Notes: a model not told the origin generated them from the sequence alone. Counted from the first letter of the stretch, positions 1-10,575 are shown. The stretch is 64,000 bases of DNA from Anagrus nilaparvatae (GCA_022575985.1 JAKSXM010000014.1:12648001-12712000), one strand, 5' to 3'. Numbers and translations are program-made.

Positions 1-310
1 ATTATTGCATTTTGACAGCTTGTCGACAGCTGTAAGCCGATGACTACATAATTTTAAATCATATTTATATTCACTTTTCTAAAAAACTTGTACTTATAAA
101 CAAAAAATAATTTTTTGACTTTATCAGCTTACTTTGAAAGATTATTGACAGCTAATTGACAGCTGCCAATAGTCATTTTTATTGATTTTATATCATCTTT
201 GAAATTATTGAACTAAAAAAAGTATGATGAAACATAAAAAAACATGTTTTTTGCTTTATTATAGCATATTGACAGCTATTTGACAGCTGCCAACTGTCAA
301 TTTTGAAAAT
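1..310. repeat. Decayed tandem repeat with TTGACAGCT pairs
   Basis: Three clusters of paired TTGACAGCT-like motifs lie near 10-35, 143-165 and 268-300, about 125-130 bp apart, and each starts with a similar ATTATTG/ATAGCAT context. Sequence between the clusters is much less similar, so this is a diverged array of about 2.3 units. No coding potential is seen. Confidence 0.45.
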
Positions 311-969
311 CTAACAACAGATCTGAAATCAGCAACCTCAAAAATAGAAACCTAAATAAAGAAAAATAAAATAGGCTATTTCAAAAGTCTATATACACTG
401 CGCATATGCATAAATCCGTGTAGGATACTCGGAGCATTAAAGCTCTATACCGGTCAAATTATCTATTTTTGAGCTTTGTGGCCATTGAGACAATTTATCA
501 GCATGATGAACTCTATCACTTATCAAAAATTCAGCGAATTTGACCGGGACCTAATTTCCATAAGATTTGTGCGGGGTCCTTTGCTTTCTATTTATTTTAA
601 AAATAAAGTTTTCCTCAAAATACAAAAAATTTATAATTATAAAAAAGGGTAAGTCAAAATATTTATTTCTTTTTATTTTTACATTTCAAACTTTCCAAGA
701 AAGTGTGCTAACATGTCTAAGGTCCTAGACTATTGTGATCGGAACCACGCAGGGACACTCAAAGATACTTTTTGTATCTTTCATTTTTTTATCGCAAATT
801 TAAATAACTTAATTTTTTTAACTTCTTAACTTTTTTTAGAATTACGTTAAATTTGTCCGAAGGACGGGGCAAACCTAGAAAACTTGCTAACCCCTTCTCG
901 ATTAATTGTTTAGTTTTTATATTTTTTTAATTAAAAATTATTTAATAATTATACAACTAATGACAAAGG
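311..969. other. Gene-free stretch with one short inverted repeat
   Basis: I see no supportable gene. A perfect 11-bp inverted repeat, CCGGTCAAATT at 450-460 and AATTTGACCGG at 537-547, encloses a slightly GC-richer segment. It may be a remnant of a small inverted-repeat element. Confidence 0.35.
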
Positions 970-1305
970 GCAAATTTATCGTAACACTCGCTTGATTTTC
1001 AACGTAAAATAATAATTTTTTTTTTTTAAACGATGTATTTTTCCCTGGCACTTCATTTGTTTATGAAAAAAATCATTTTTTTGTACCAAATTTTAATTTT
1101 TAGGTCAAAATCCTTTGAAAACTGTAAGTAGCAAAATTTACTTAACACAGTTTTTGACCTAAAAATTGAAATTTGGTGAATAAAAATGATTTCTTTCTTG
1201 AAAAAATGAATAATCAGGGAAAAATTAATTGATTAAAAAAAAAAACATTCAATATTTCACGATGAAAATCAAGCGAATAATTCATATTATTGCAGAAATT
1301 TACCT
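970..1305. repeat. Fold-back (palindromic) repeat
   Basis: The left arm runs from about 970 through CTCGCTTGATTTTC to AATTTTTAGGTCAAA near 1090-1110. The right arm is its imperfect reverse complement, from TTTGACCTAAAAATT near 1150 to GAAAATCAAGCGAA near 1263-1276. Arms are about 130-150 bp around a centre near 1130. This looks like a non-autonomous fold-back element with no coding sequence. Confidence 0.6.
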
Positions 1306-1820
1306 TATTGAAATTCTGATATTTTAATTTATATTTATTGATCCTTCTTTTTACAACTTGTTTTTGTATAATAATTAGACGACTAGTTACAGGAATAAAT
1401 TCCCATCATCAGGTCTGTATTATAATTAAACTAAATTTATTTAAAACATTTGAATATGACATTGTAACTTTAGATTATTTCTGTAAAAACTCACAATTAT
1501 TTTATGACTAAATGAAAATTTTTTTTTTAATATTTATTTTGTATATATGAAAGATTTTGTATTATGAACATTTTTAATTATTTCTATGTAATAAAGATTT
1601 TTTTTTTAAATTTTTTACAAGTGTTTGAAATCACATCTGTTTTTTCTAATTTACATGTACACCATAGGAGGAAGTTAATATATAAAATAAGTTTTTGAAT
1701 TCGTTTATTCTATTTCCCATTCTTTTTATTTCTATTTATTATTCTTTATTTTTTCTTTTTCTTATTTTTTATTATATGAAATATTTTTTTATTATTTTAT
1801 CAAATAATAGTTTTTTTTAT

Positions 1821-2147
1821 TTAGTAACTTATCGCATTAATTAATTTATTTGCATTTATTTGTGTATTTTTGTAAATTTCAAATTCCTCTAGTGTATCAA
1901 AAAATTTACCTTTATTGCAAAAGTACATCCGTTTTAAGTTTTTGTGTATATTGTTAATTTTGTCATCTAAGTATTCGTGGTTGTTATTAATTAAATGCAA
2001 TCCGTATTTGGTGTTTACTTTTTCTAATTGTTGACGTTGTGCAGAATTTTTATTTTGAGTTTTTGGAATATGGTCATTAAACCTTTTTCTAAAGCTGCGT
2101 CCCGTTTGTCCTATGTATATTTTATCGCATGAGTCGCACGATATCAA
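1821..2147 (-). pseudogene. GIY-YIG endonuclease end of a Penelope-like retroelement
   Basis: About 108 open codons on the minus strand carry CDSCDKIYIGQTGRSFRKRF. This holds the second half of a GIY-YIG nuclease core (YIG, then the R-x3-R region and a following His), preceded by a C-x2-C pair as in the nuclease domain at the C-terminus of Penelope-like element polymerases. That domain nicks target DNA for retrotransposition. The first GIY strand and the whole reverse transcriptase are missing. Stop codons lie directly upstream, and the open stretch has no ATG at its beginning. It is a 5'-truncated remnant. A host GIY-YIG protein is less likely because the Cys pair, the YIGQTGRS block and the stop shortly after match the element family. 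Confidence 0.7.
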
Positions 2148-2681
2148 GCAAAATCATTAGCTTTGGATTATGGGATAGAGGGGGGGGGGGCGGTCACGCG
2201 ACCCTCCATCACTAACAAAAGCTAGCTTTGCTTATATATATCAGAATTTTTTCTTTCACTCTATATTCCTTGCTTCTAAGTGAGAGGGACATATTTTTAC
2301 ATATAACTAACAATCGGAGAAGGCTGAGATATCTAAATTTTGGTTTGACTTACGTTTTTTTATCGAATTTATGCGATTTATCGCATTTTTGCGATTTACA
2401 TCTATATTTTTATTTGACTTACGTTTTTTATCGCATTTATGCGATTTATTGCAGCTCATATTTAAATCTATCGATTCACAAAAATGAATCTTTTCAGTTT
2501 TGTGATCCGGTAATTATAAGTAAAGAGAAGGTATTTTTATAATTTTGAATAAAAATATAATACGTTATAAATGATTATAAGGAAAGGGGATTTTTATTCT
2601 TTTCTGTTATTAGGTATTAATAACGCAAGAGTTAGTTTGAATTTCTTAAAATATTTTGAATTTTGTATATCCAAATGATCT
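2148..2681. other. Gene-free stretch with a G-run and short tandem duplication
   Basis: A G-run near 2178-2190 is followed by AT-rich sequence. A segment containing GACTTACGTTTTTTATCGCA occurs near 2347 and again near 2416, a tandem duplication of about 70 bp rich in TCGCATTTATGCGATT. No gene is supported; the open frame here is low-complexity. Confidence 0.35.
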
Positions 2682-2695
2682 CAGAGCTGTCAACT

Positions 2696-2780
2696 CTCTC
2701 GCATTATGCGGGAGTCTCCCGCATTTTCACCCACATTTCTACTCTCCCGCATCGAAAAAAAAATCTCCCGCATTTTAGAA
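2696..2780. repeat. Subterminal CTCCCGCATTTT motif array of the hAT element
   Basis: Within 90 bp of the left tip there is GCGGGAG next to CTCCCGCATTTT (a small hairpin), then CTCCCGCATCG, then CTCCCGCATTTTAG. The right end (5758-5810) carries CTCCCGCATTTTGAG, CTCCCGCATTTTTGAG and a degenerate CTCCCCATTTGC. The full motif is on the top strand at both ends. In hAT elements such subterminal repeats bind the transposase zinc finger. Confidence 0.6.
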
Positions 2781-3283
2781 ATATCTTCATTTTATTTTTA
2801 CTATACTATTATACAAATTTATAAACCTGTTTCATAATAATAACAAAACTGTAAAACAAATTTTTATGGTATTTACTAAGTAAATACCATAAAATTTTTT
2901 TTGGACACCATATGGGGTTCCTAGAATTAGAGTTTAAGTAGGTTTATAGTTCTTATATTGACGTAGTGGCGGGTAATCTATAAAATAAAATGTAATAAAA
3001 TTTTTTCGTATAAAGGTATTTATTACACCTCGTATTACACTCGTAATTAAAAACGTAGAAAAAAATTAATTTTAGTTTAAAGGAACGATTTTTTAAAATA
3101 TACTTGAAAAAAAATTTTAATATTTTTTCCAGAGAAATGACCTAAGATCATTAAATAATATTGTTGAAAGTTAGTTGCTTCTCAGGGTTTGACTGGAATG
3201 ATTATAGTGCTATAAAGAGTTTTAAATTGAAATTTATATTTAATTATTTATCAATTAATTATATAATTTTAAACCTTTTAACT

Positions 3284-5422
3284 ATGCGTGGAAATAAAAG
3301 TGGTAACAAGAAAAGGGTTAATAATGATGAAAAAAATAATCCTGAAAAAGCGAAGAAAGTAAAAACTAATGAAAAATGTGAGTCAAAATCAAAATACGCT
3401 GGATCTTATTTATACGATACCTCATTTAATGATGCTTGGACAAAAATATGGCCATTTATAGTTTTATCACAAAAAGGTCCAACTTTTTTTTATTGCAAAG
3501 TTTGCAAAAAAGATGTAAGCTGTAAACATGGAGGAAAATCGGATGTTGGACGTCATAATACTGGTGAAACTCATGAAAAATTAGCATCTGAGCTTAAGGG
3601 TCAAACTCAGCTGAAATTTATGCCTTCTGTAGACGAAAAAACCATTAGAGCTGAAGTGAATTTCACCCTTTTAATTGTTAAAGAAATAGTACACCTAGCT
3701 TTTTCGGATAATTTAAGTCGTGAAATAAGAAAAAATTTTGCAGATAGTAGTGCTGCAAAAAATTACTTTTGCGCTAAAACAAAATCATCTTGCATTTTAA
3801 ATGGTGCTATAGCTCCATACTTTCATAATAATTTAATTAATCGAATGAAAAAAAATTATTTCTCTCTTGCAATCGATGGATCAAGTGATACAGATATTGA
3901 AAAAATCAATCCATTAACTGTAAGAATTTTTGATTTTGGCGAAAAGAAAGTTGTTACAGAATTTTTAGATATGTGTGTTACCAGTGGTCCTCATGCCGGG
4001 ACAGCTGAAGTAATTTTTAAAAAAGTTGAGGAATGTTTTGAGGAAAATAAAATTTCATTGTCCATGTGTAAGGGTTTTTCTGTTGATAATACAAACGTAA
4101 ATTTAGGAATTAAAAATTCAATTAAAGTTAGAGTTTTGAAAAAAAACAAGAATGTATTTTTTATGGGCTGTCCCTGCCATATAGTTCACAATACTGCGTC
4201 AACAGCAACAAATAAATTTGCAGAAGTTTGTGGATTTGATCCTCAAGATTTTGCTATAGATATATTTTATTATTTTAATAAAAGTACTAACAGAAAAGGA
4301 ATTTTGGATGAATTTTGTGAAATCAGTAGTGTTGAGTATCATAAAGTCTTAAAGCATTTAAAAGTTCGCTGGCTATCTTTAGAATTATCGATACAAAGAG
4401 TTCTAAGACTTTTTGAACCGCTAAAATTATATTTTTCAGATAACAATAAGAAAACAAAACATTCTCTGGGCAAATTTAACAGATTGAAACTTTTATTTAA
4501 CGATCCTTTGACGGAAGTTTATCTTTTATTTATGCAAGCAATTTTACCTATTTTTACCAACTTCAAAAAATTTTTGCAATATGGGTTTCCATGCATATAT
4601 TTACTAAATGATGCTATGAAATCTTTTCTTCAAAATTTGATGTCCAGATTTGTTAATGTTACTTATGTGAAAGAATGTTTAAAAAATAAAAAATTTGATA
4701 GTTACAAAGATAATTTACTATCTGATAGCAATATATTTATTGCTTTGATGACCAATCAAAAGCTAAAAAGTCTTTTAAAAAAGAATATAATTACCAATGA
4801 TAATGTCGATTCTTTTTATAAATCTTTTAAAGAATTTTACTTTGCAACAGTTGATTATGCCTTAGAAAAATTACCTCTAAATGATCAAATAATAAGTAAT
4901 TGTGAATTTATAAATTTTAAAAAAAGGAATGAAACTAGTTTTGACAATCTTTTGGTATTAGTTGAAAAGCTAGGATTTAATCTAAAATCTAAAGAAATGG
5001 ATGACTTGCAAGCTGAATTAATTGCCTACCAATTGCTTAAAGAAACTGATATTGAAAAAAATATTTGGGATGAAGCTGCAATAACTGATGGAGAAGAAAA
5101 ATATTTTAGAATGGATTTAATATGGGGACATCTTTTTAAAAAAGAAAAAGTTAATGGTACGAAATATTTTGTTTATTTAAAAAAAATTGTTGAAGCAATC
5201 CTTATTCTTCCTCACTCCAATGCAGAAGAAGAGCAAGTATTTTCATTAGTTAAAAAAAATAGAACAGTGTTTAGACCAAGTTTAAAATTAGAAGGAACAC
5301 TGTCTTCAATAATAACGGTAAAAATGGCTCTTGTGGCTTATGGAAAAGATTTTGAACCTCCTAAGGATATGTTAGATAGTGCAAAGAAAGCTACTAAAAA
5401 TTATAATTTGGAACACCAATAA
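3284..5422 (+). CDS. hAT transposase with BED-type zinc finger, uninterrupted
   Basis: A 712-residue frame with no stop. I chose ATG 3284 (MRGNKSGNKK) because the 41 codons upstream are hydrophobic and A/T-driven and lack an ATG. In order: a basic Lys-rich N-terminus, a likely nuclear localisation signal; a BED-like zinc finger, C71-x2-C74 with H91 and H97; an RNase H-like core with first Asp in LAIDGSS (D198) and second in GFSVDN (D268); the hAT C-x2-H-type motif GCPCHIVHN (about 295-302); the RW motif in LKVRWLSLE; and the last acidic residue in HSNAEEEQVFSLV (648-650), inside the C-terminal dimerisation segment. The protein should bind the element ends and catalyse cut-and-paste transposition in the nucleus. 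All three acidic positions are present, so it may be functional. It resembles ZNF862/KIAA1586-like hAT proteins, but the terminal repeats argue for a transposon rather than a domesticated gene. Confidence 0.88.
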   Translation: MRGNKSGNKKRVNNDEKNNPEKAKKVKTNEKCESKSKYAGSYLYDTSFNDAWTKIWPFIVLSQKGPTFFYCKVCKKDVSCKHGGKSDVGRHNTGETHEKLASELKGQTQLKFMPSVDEKTIRAEVNFTLLIVKEIVHLAFSDNLSREIRKNFADSSAAKNYFCAKTKSSCILNGAIAPYFHNNLINRMKKNYFSLAIDGSSDTDIEKINPLTVRIFDFGEKKVVTEFLDMCVTSGPHAGTAEVIFKKVEECFEENKISLSMCKGFSVDNTNVNLGIKNSIKVRVLKKNKNVFFMGCPCHIVHNTASTATNKFAEVCGFDPQDFAIDIFYYFNKSTNRKGILDEFCEISSVEYHKVLKHLKVRWLSLELSIQRVLRLFEPLKLYFSDNNKKTKHSLGKFNRLKLLFNDPLTEVYLLFMQAILPIFTNFKKFLQYGFPCIYLLNDAMKSFLQNLMSRFVNVTYVKECLKNKKFDSYKDNLLSDSNIFIALMTNQKLKSLLKKNIITNDNVDSFYKSFKEFYFATVDYALEKLPLNDQIISNCEFINFKKRNETSFDNLLVLVEKLGFNLKSKEMDDLQAELIAYQLLKETDIEKNIWDEAAITDGEEKYFRMDLIWGHLFKKEKVNGTKYFVYLKKIVEAILILPHSNAEEEQVFSLVKKNRTVFRPSLKLEGTLSSIITVKMALVAYGKDFEPPKDMLDSAKKATKNYNLEHQ

Positions 5423-5837
5423 GCAACCAAGAAATTAAGAAAAATTCATTAAATTGTTGTAACTATAAAAATTTTTGTATTAAATTAAACATTTTGTATA
5501 AAAATATTACTTATATGTATTATATATTTTATTATGTATTCTTTATTTTTCCAAATAAAGTAAATTTATTTAATATAAAATAAATTTTTTGATTTTAATA
5601 CAGTATATAACAATATTAAACAAGTTTTTTTTAAATTATAATTACTGTATTTTCTAATTTTTTGAAATCTGTTTGTTAAATACTTTAGAAAAAGATCAAA
5701 AAACTATATTAATTAAACTATTTTCATACTTAATTTAAAAAACCCGCCCAAATACCAATCTCCCGCATTTTGAGAGCAATCTCCCGCATTTTTGAGCTTA
5801 GTCTCCCCATTTGCTATCGCTGAGGTTGACAGCTCTG

Positions 5838-7239
5838 CAAATGTATCAGGAGAACATGAATAAAAATAATATTTAAAAACGGGCCCGTACAGTCGTAAAA
5901 TTAAAAAAAATCAGAGCTGCTTATAGATATAATTATGCAAAAAAAATTCACGCCATGATACTCGATACGCGTATACACTCGCATATATATACAATTATAC
6001 ATATACATACTAGTTTTCATGTTGGAAATAGGAAAAATTAACGAATAAATTTTAATATGAAAAATAAAGTCTATTAAATGAATTTTTCTTTCACTAAAAA
6101 AATTGCAAATGTTTAAACTATTTGAGTTTAAATAATTATAGAAAAGGTTATTGTTATTAGAAAATATATTCAATGAATAAATAACACTTTAATTTTTCTT
6201 TTACTGTGCACAGTTTATTATAAAAATATTCTCTTTTCTTACAGACACATTTATAAAAAGTAACACTTGGGTAACGTAGAAAACGCATGAATTAATTGAA
6301 TTTAAATAACACTGCCGAAATATTGAAAAAAAGTAAATTAAATAAATTTTGAATTAAGTACTTTAAAATTTCTAAATTGAGTTAAATTAATAATGCAAAA
6401 AATCTATAATAAAAATGTCAATGTCTGCAAGCAGTGTAGCTAATACCGCGTGCAGAGTAAGATTGAAAAGGCCGGAAAGAAGAGAAGAGAAATTCGAGAG
6501 AAGGGGCATGCGTGTTCTTCGTTACGCGTTCACTTACACATATTCATACACACATACATTATTTACAAAATTTGAATAATATTTTAATAGAATTTTATAT
6601 AAATAAAGTTTGTTTTAGTAAAGAAGTTAATTAATTAAAAATAGTAACTTTAAAATAATAAATAAATTATAATTACAAAATATGTACATTTTAATTTATA
6701 ATAATAAACATATAAAAAATACGTGAAAATACAGAGAAACGAAAACGCGACAAAATATACAATTTTAATTTTATTTTAGATCAAAAATTTCATAAATTTG
6801 ATTTTTTCATAACTTTAATTATAAGTATAAATTTAATGATAGTTATTTATATAAAGATAAATGAAAATGAACTATTCACGAACTTAGAGGTTTTATTATC
6901 TGCAAAAATTTTATTTTACACATTATATACGTGGTATACCTTTAAATACTTACACTGTATATATCATCAATTTTCATAGAAAATTATTGAAAAATTTGTA
7001 TATTTATTGTATACCACGTAAGGTATATATTAAAATGAAAATTTGGCAGCTAATAAGATTGTGTCACTTTATTTCTCAAATATGACACATGAAATGGTAA
7101 AAATGTTCAACTCATATTGAATATTTGTCATTGCTTGAGGAATCGTAGTGCCCATAATTTGTTAGCGTTTTTTATTCATTATTTATAGTTTTATTAAATG
7201 CTTCGCATTGTTTTTTTTTAAACCTTGCGACTGTTATGA
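5838..7239. other. Gene-free AT-rich stretch with one hairpin
   Basis: No gene is supported. A segment with more G and C at about 6440-6540 has no recognisable product. TATACGTGGTATACC near 6926-6940 and GGTATAC-containing TTGTATACCACGTAAGGTAT near 6997-7016 form an imperfect inverted repeat about 100 bp long, possibly a tiny inverted-repeat element. Confidence 0.4.
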
Positions 7240-8060
7240 TATCTTTACTGACTTTACTTACTTTTGAAAAAGTATAATATTTTATGGGATAGACATTATA
7301 ATTATTTTCCTTGCGAATTTTCTGTTATATTTTTTTAAGGATACTTTTTCAAATTAGGCTAAAGAATTTATTGATATCTAGAATTAGCCTGGGATGTCTA
7401 TTTTTTTTTAAATATATTTTTTCTAATAAGTCTAAAGAATTTATTGATATCTTGGATTAGCCTGGGATTCCTAAGATTTTTTTATACATTAGACATCTCT
7501 TTACATTACACCTTTTGTTGCTTTTTTTTCTATCCCTGCCGGGTCTATAACCCAATATTTTCAATAAAAAAATAATTTTAGCTTTTGCTATTAAATGGAG
7601 AGAATAAAAAATTCATTATGCTGATCTGATCAATTTGGCAAGAAATGAACGATAAAAAATAATACAGCTTTCTAAAATACTCAAATTTTTTTTTTTTAAT
7701 TCATTTTGATAATATTCCTTATGCATAATTTAACTATTGCCTTACGGATCCGGCAGGGATAGAAAAAAAAATCAACAAAAGGTGTAATGTAAATTTGATA
7801 TGTCTAATGTATAAAAAAATCTTAGGAATCCCAGGCTAATCCAAGATATCAATAAATTCTTAAGACTTATTTGAAAAAATATATTAAAAAAAAAAAGAAT
7901 AGTCATCCCAGGCTAATTCTAGATATCAATAAATTCTTTAGCCTAATTTGAAAAAGTATCCTTAAAAAAATATAACAGAAAATTCGCAAAGAAAATAATT
8001 ATAATGTCTATCCCATAAGACATTATACTTTTTCAAAAGTAGGTAAAGTAAGTAAAGATC
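7240..8060. repeat. Long fold-back element, about 820 bp
   Basis: The left arm (about 7240-7555) and right arm (about 7745-8060) are near-complementary for some 300 bp, including ACTTTTGAAAAAGTATAAT, ATGGGATAGACATTATAAT and TAGCCTGGGAT blocks. The inner edges carry TATCCCTGCCGG and CCGGCAGGGATA. The spacer is about 190 bp of AT-rich sequence. No transposase is present, so this is a non-autonomous fold-back or MITE-like element. Confidence 0.75.
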
Positions 8061-8242
8061 TTTTATAGATGAATTTGAGTAAAATTTTAAATTGTCGATA
8101 ACTTGGCTAAATTTCATCGTAAAAAGAAAAGTTTTTTTTTCTTCTGGAGTGATTTTTCCCTAGAAAACAGTTTAATTTTTTACATATTTTAAAAAAATTC
8201 TATTTACCTAAAAAGTTATTTTGAAAATTTGAGGGAAAATGG

Positions 8243-8675
8243 TTTAAAGAGTGAACTGACTGGGGCAGGGAGTTAACTCCCCTAAATTTCTGTCATCTCC
8301 TGGAATACTTTAGAGTTGAAAATGAACCGTATGTGAAAACGATTTTCTCAACCTTGAAAACCCTCAGGTAATGTAGAAAGTTTCTATTTTCATGTTTATT
8401 GGTCCAACATTTTGGAAAATCGGAAAATTATTTTGAATGAAAAATTAAAAATTACGCCTCCAGGATATCAGCTTTCCATCATACGGTTCATATTCAACTC
8501 TAAAGTATTCCAGGAGATGACAGAAGTTTAAGGGAGTTAACTCCCTGCCCCAGTCAGTTCACTCTTTAAATCAGGACGTGTTAATTCTCTAATTTAGGAA
8601 GTTAACTCCCTGATTTAGGGAGTTATAACTCTCTGAGCTAGAGAGTAGTACTACTGGTTATTTTTGTTAGAGTAA
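8243..8675. repeat. Palindromic repeat with GGGAGTTAACTCCC motif
   Basis: TTTAAAGAGTGAACTGACTG at 8243 is repeated in reverse at 8551-8570, and arms of about 110 bp include GGGAGTTAACTCCC, TCTCCTGGAATACTTTAGAG and CATACGGTTCAT. The tail 8571-8675 holds two further GTTAACTCCC-type motifs and ends GGTTATTTTTGTTAGAG. A related but diverged copy lies at 57840-58270 with the same inner TCAACCTTGAAAAC block and the same tail. No coding sequence. Confidence 0.65.
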
Positions 8676-8734
8676 CCGCACAAATACAAAAAAATGTAAA
8701 AAAAACAAGGATAATTAGAATTTTTTAAAGCCAT

Positions 8735-9060
8735 TGCTATGAGCTCGTTTATACTAAAGCCTAAAGATTATCAAGTATAGAAGTTATATGAAATTTCCTG
8801 GAGTCTAAATCTAAATTAATTTGACTCGTACGAGGTCATTTAGTGCGGGAAAATTCAGAAAAACTGTTGAAAATGATGAAAATCCGACTTTTGTATTTGA
8901 GACATTTTGTGTGAGCTCGTTTATATTAAAGCCTAAAAAATATTTAAATTAAGGAAGTATGTAAAATTTCCCTGGGAATCTGAATTTTTCCTTATTTAAA
9001 TCATTCGGTGTCATTTAGAGCGGGAAAATTCAAAAAACTGAAAAAAAATGAGAAACATTG
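8735..9060. repeat. Tandem duplication, about 173-bp unit
   Basis: GAGCTCGTTTATACTAAAGC near 8740 recurs near 8913 as GAGCTCGTTTATATTAAAGC. Each copy is followed in the same order by an AAATTTCC block and by a GTCATTTAG-GCGGGAAAATTCA block. Two diverged units; no gene. Confidence 0.55.
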
Positions 9061-9540
9061 AAAAAAATTTACGATTTTTAGATTATTTTAGGGTCTAGGA
9101 AGTTCGATCGCATCTAGGTTGATATGGCATAAAAACACGCTTTTTCTGAGAAGCTTAATAAAAAACTCGGATATACAATTTTTCTGTAGCTTCCGTAAAA
9201 TACCCTGTGAATTTATCGATTTTATGACTCCCCGTGTAGGAATTTTCAAAAACTAATGGCAGGACTGGATTCCTGAGGAAATTTTACTATAGTACCTCTT
9301 TTTTCATAATTTTTAATGATTTCCAAAAGGAATGGCATATAAAAGAAGAATGAGTGGCTGAGGAAAGCTGAAAACGTGTTTTTTTTTCTTTAAAAATTCG
9401 CCCTGGGCTTAGTTCTCAATATTAAGGGCTTAAATTTGGGGACATATTCTATTTTGGATAGGTAATTGGCAAAAAAAACTTTTTAGCCGGTTTCAGCGAT
9501 CCGACATGGAAACTTTTGCTGAATTCACTAAGAATCACTC

Positions 9541-10212
9541 TTAAGGCGACTGTTCCGGGTCAGAGGCGTTTTTTGGAGTAATTTTGTAAAGTGGATTTTG
9601 AAATAAGTATAAAAGATATTGATAAAATTTTTTTTTTATTATTTTAATTAAGTATTTCATTTAACAAAAAAATTTTTTTTTTTAATTTTTAAATCAAGCT
9701 CTGCCCACAGATGGCATTTGGAAAAGACGTCAAAAAAAAAGTACACTAGCTGCGGGCGATGTAACTCCATTCTGGGTCACCAAAAAAAAAAAAAAAAAAA
9801 CTGGGTTAATTTAAAAGTTAAAATTTTTCTTCGAAAAAATGGGCTTTTTTTTTGATGAAAACTGAAGAAAATTTATCATTTTCAATAAAAAATGAAAAAT
9901 CGGAAGCCGATGGCGCAGAGGAAATGTATTAAGCTTTCCAAAAAAAAAAAAAAAATTTAAATCCATCGAGCAGTTTTTCCAAAATTTCGCCCGCAGTTTT
10001 CAAAAAACCCGTTTTGAGATAAACGCGTTTAAAGTTTGTGGTTTGTATAGAGTCACCCCCGCGAAGCGATAAGAAAATATGAATAACTTTTTTTTGGGAG
10101 GGGATTCAGAATTACAAATTTTTTTGGGCATTCTTAATGAGTTAGTAAACACATTTATATAAAAAATAAAAATTGACAAAAAAATTTTCTTGACCCGGAA
10201 CAGTCGCCTTAA
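9541..10212. mobile_element. TTAA-flanked non-autonomous DNA transposon
   Basis: TTAA is followed by GGCGACTGTTCCGGGTCA at 9545-9562, and the exact reverse complement of this 18-bp end sits at 10191-10208, followed by TTAA. The total is 672 bp with both TTAA copies. A TTAA target duplication is typical of piggyBac-type elements. The interior encodes no transposase. The sequence directly to the right continues as a repeat whose second copy (13709) also has TTAAGGATTATTTG, consistent with TTAA being the target. Confidence 0.8.
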
Positions 10213-10575
10213 GGATTATTTGAAAAGTTACCCCACTTTGGAGGTTGATATCTCATTTTATATAGGTTGTAGGTAAAAACGGACTCCGGAAATGAACAGT
10301 GACCCAAATTACCTACTAGGTGAGTTTTTCAGCCAAGTTTTTAATATAGAGTTTCTATTACCGAAAAATTCAACTGTCCAAAAACTGTCTGTTGGGTATT
10401 TATAGGTTAATATTATTTGTATTATTCTTTAGTTTATGGTAAATTATTAATTTATTTTCTATTAGTTTATTTTTTTAAAACAATTTTTTTCTTATAAATA
10501 AATGCATAAACATCATTTAATAAAATATATTTCTTTTTATTTAATAAATAAAACACATACAAGTTAAAAGTTGTA
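10213..10575. repeat. Dispersed 350-bp repeat, copy A
   Basis: From GGATTATTTGAAAA onward this matches 13709-14055 almost base for base, including GGTAAAAACGGACTCCGGAA and ACCTACTAGGTGAGTTTTTC. It starts exactly at the TTAA that bounds the element to its left. No protein coding seen. It could be the 3' part of a larger element whose other end is not visible here. Confidence 0.7.

Larger units (their letters stand above)
2682..5837 (+). mobile_element. hAT-superfamily DNA transposon, near-complete
   Basis: Terminal inverted repeats CAGAGCTGTCAAC (2682-2694) and GTTGACAGCTCTG (5825-5837) are perfect over 13 bp and match the usual hAT end. Flanks CAAATGAT (2672-2679) and CAAATGTA (5838-5845) share six of eight bases, which may be a decayed 8-bp target duplication set 2 bp off the left tip. 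Both ends hold repeated CTCCCGCATTTT motifs, probably transposase-binding sites. One uninterrupted transposase gene lies inside. The 3.16-kb size suits an autonomous element. Whether it is active cannot be told from one copy. Confidence 0.85.

Noticed and set aside
5901..6173. Minus-strand open frame of 90 codons
   Set aside because: Low-complexity Asn/Ile/Phe/Tyr composition typical of AT-rich non-coding DNA.
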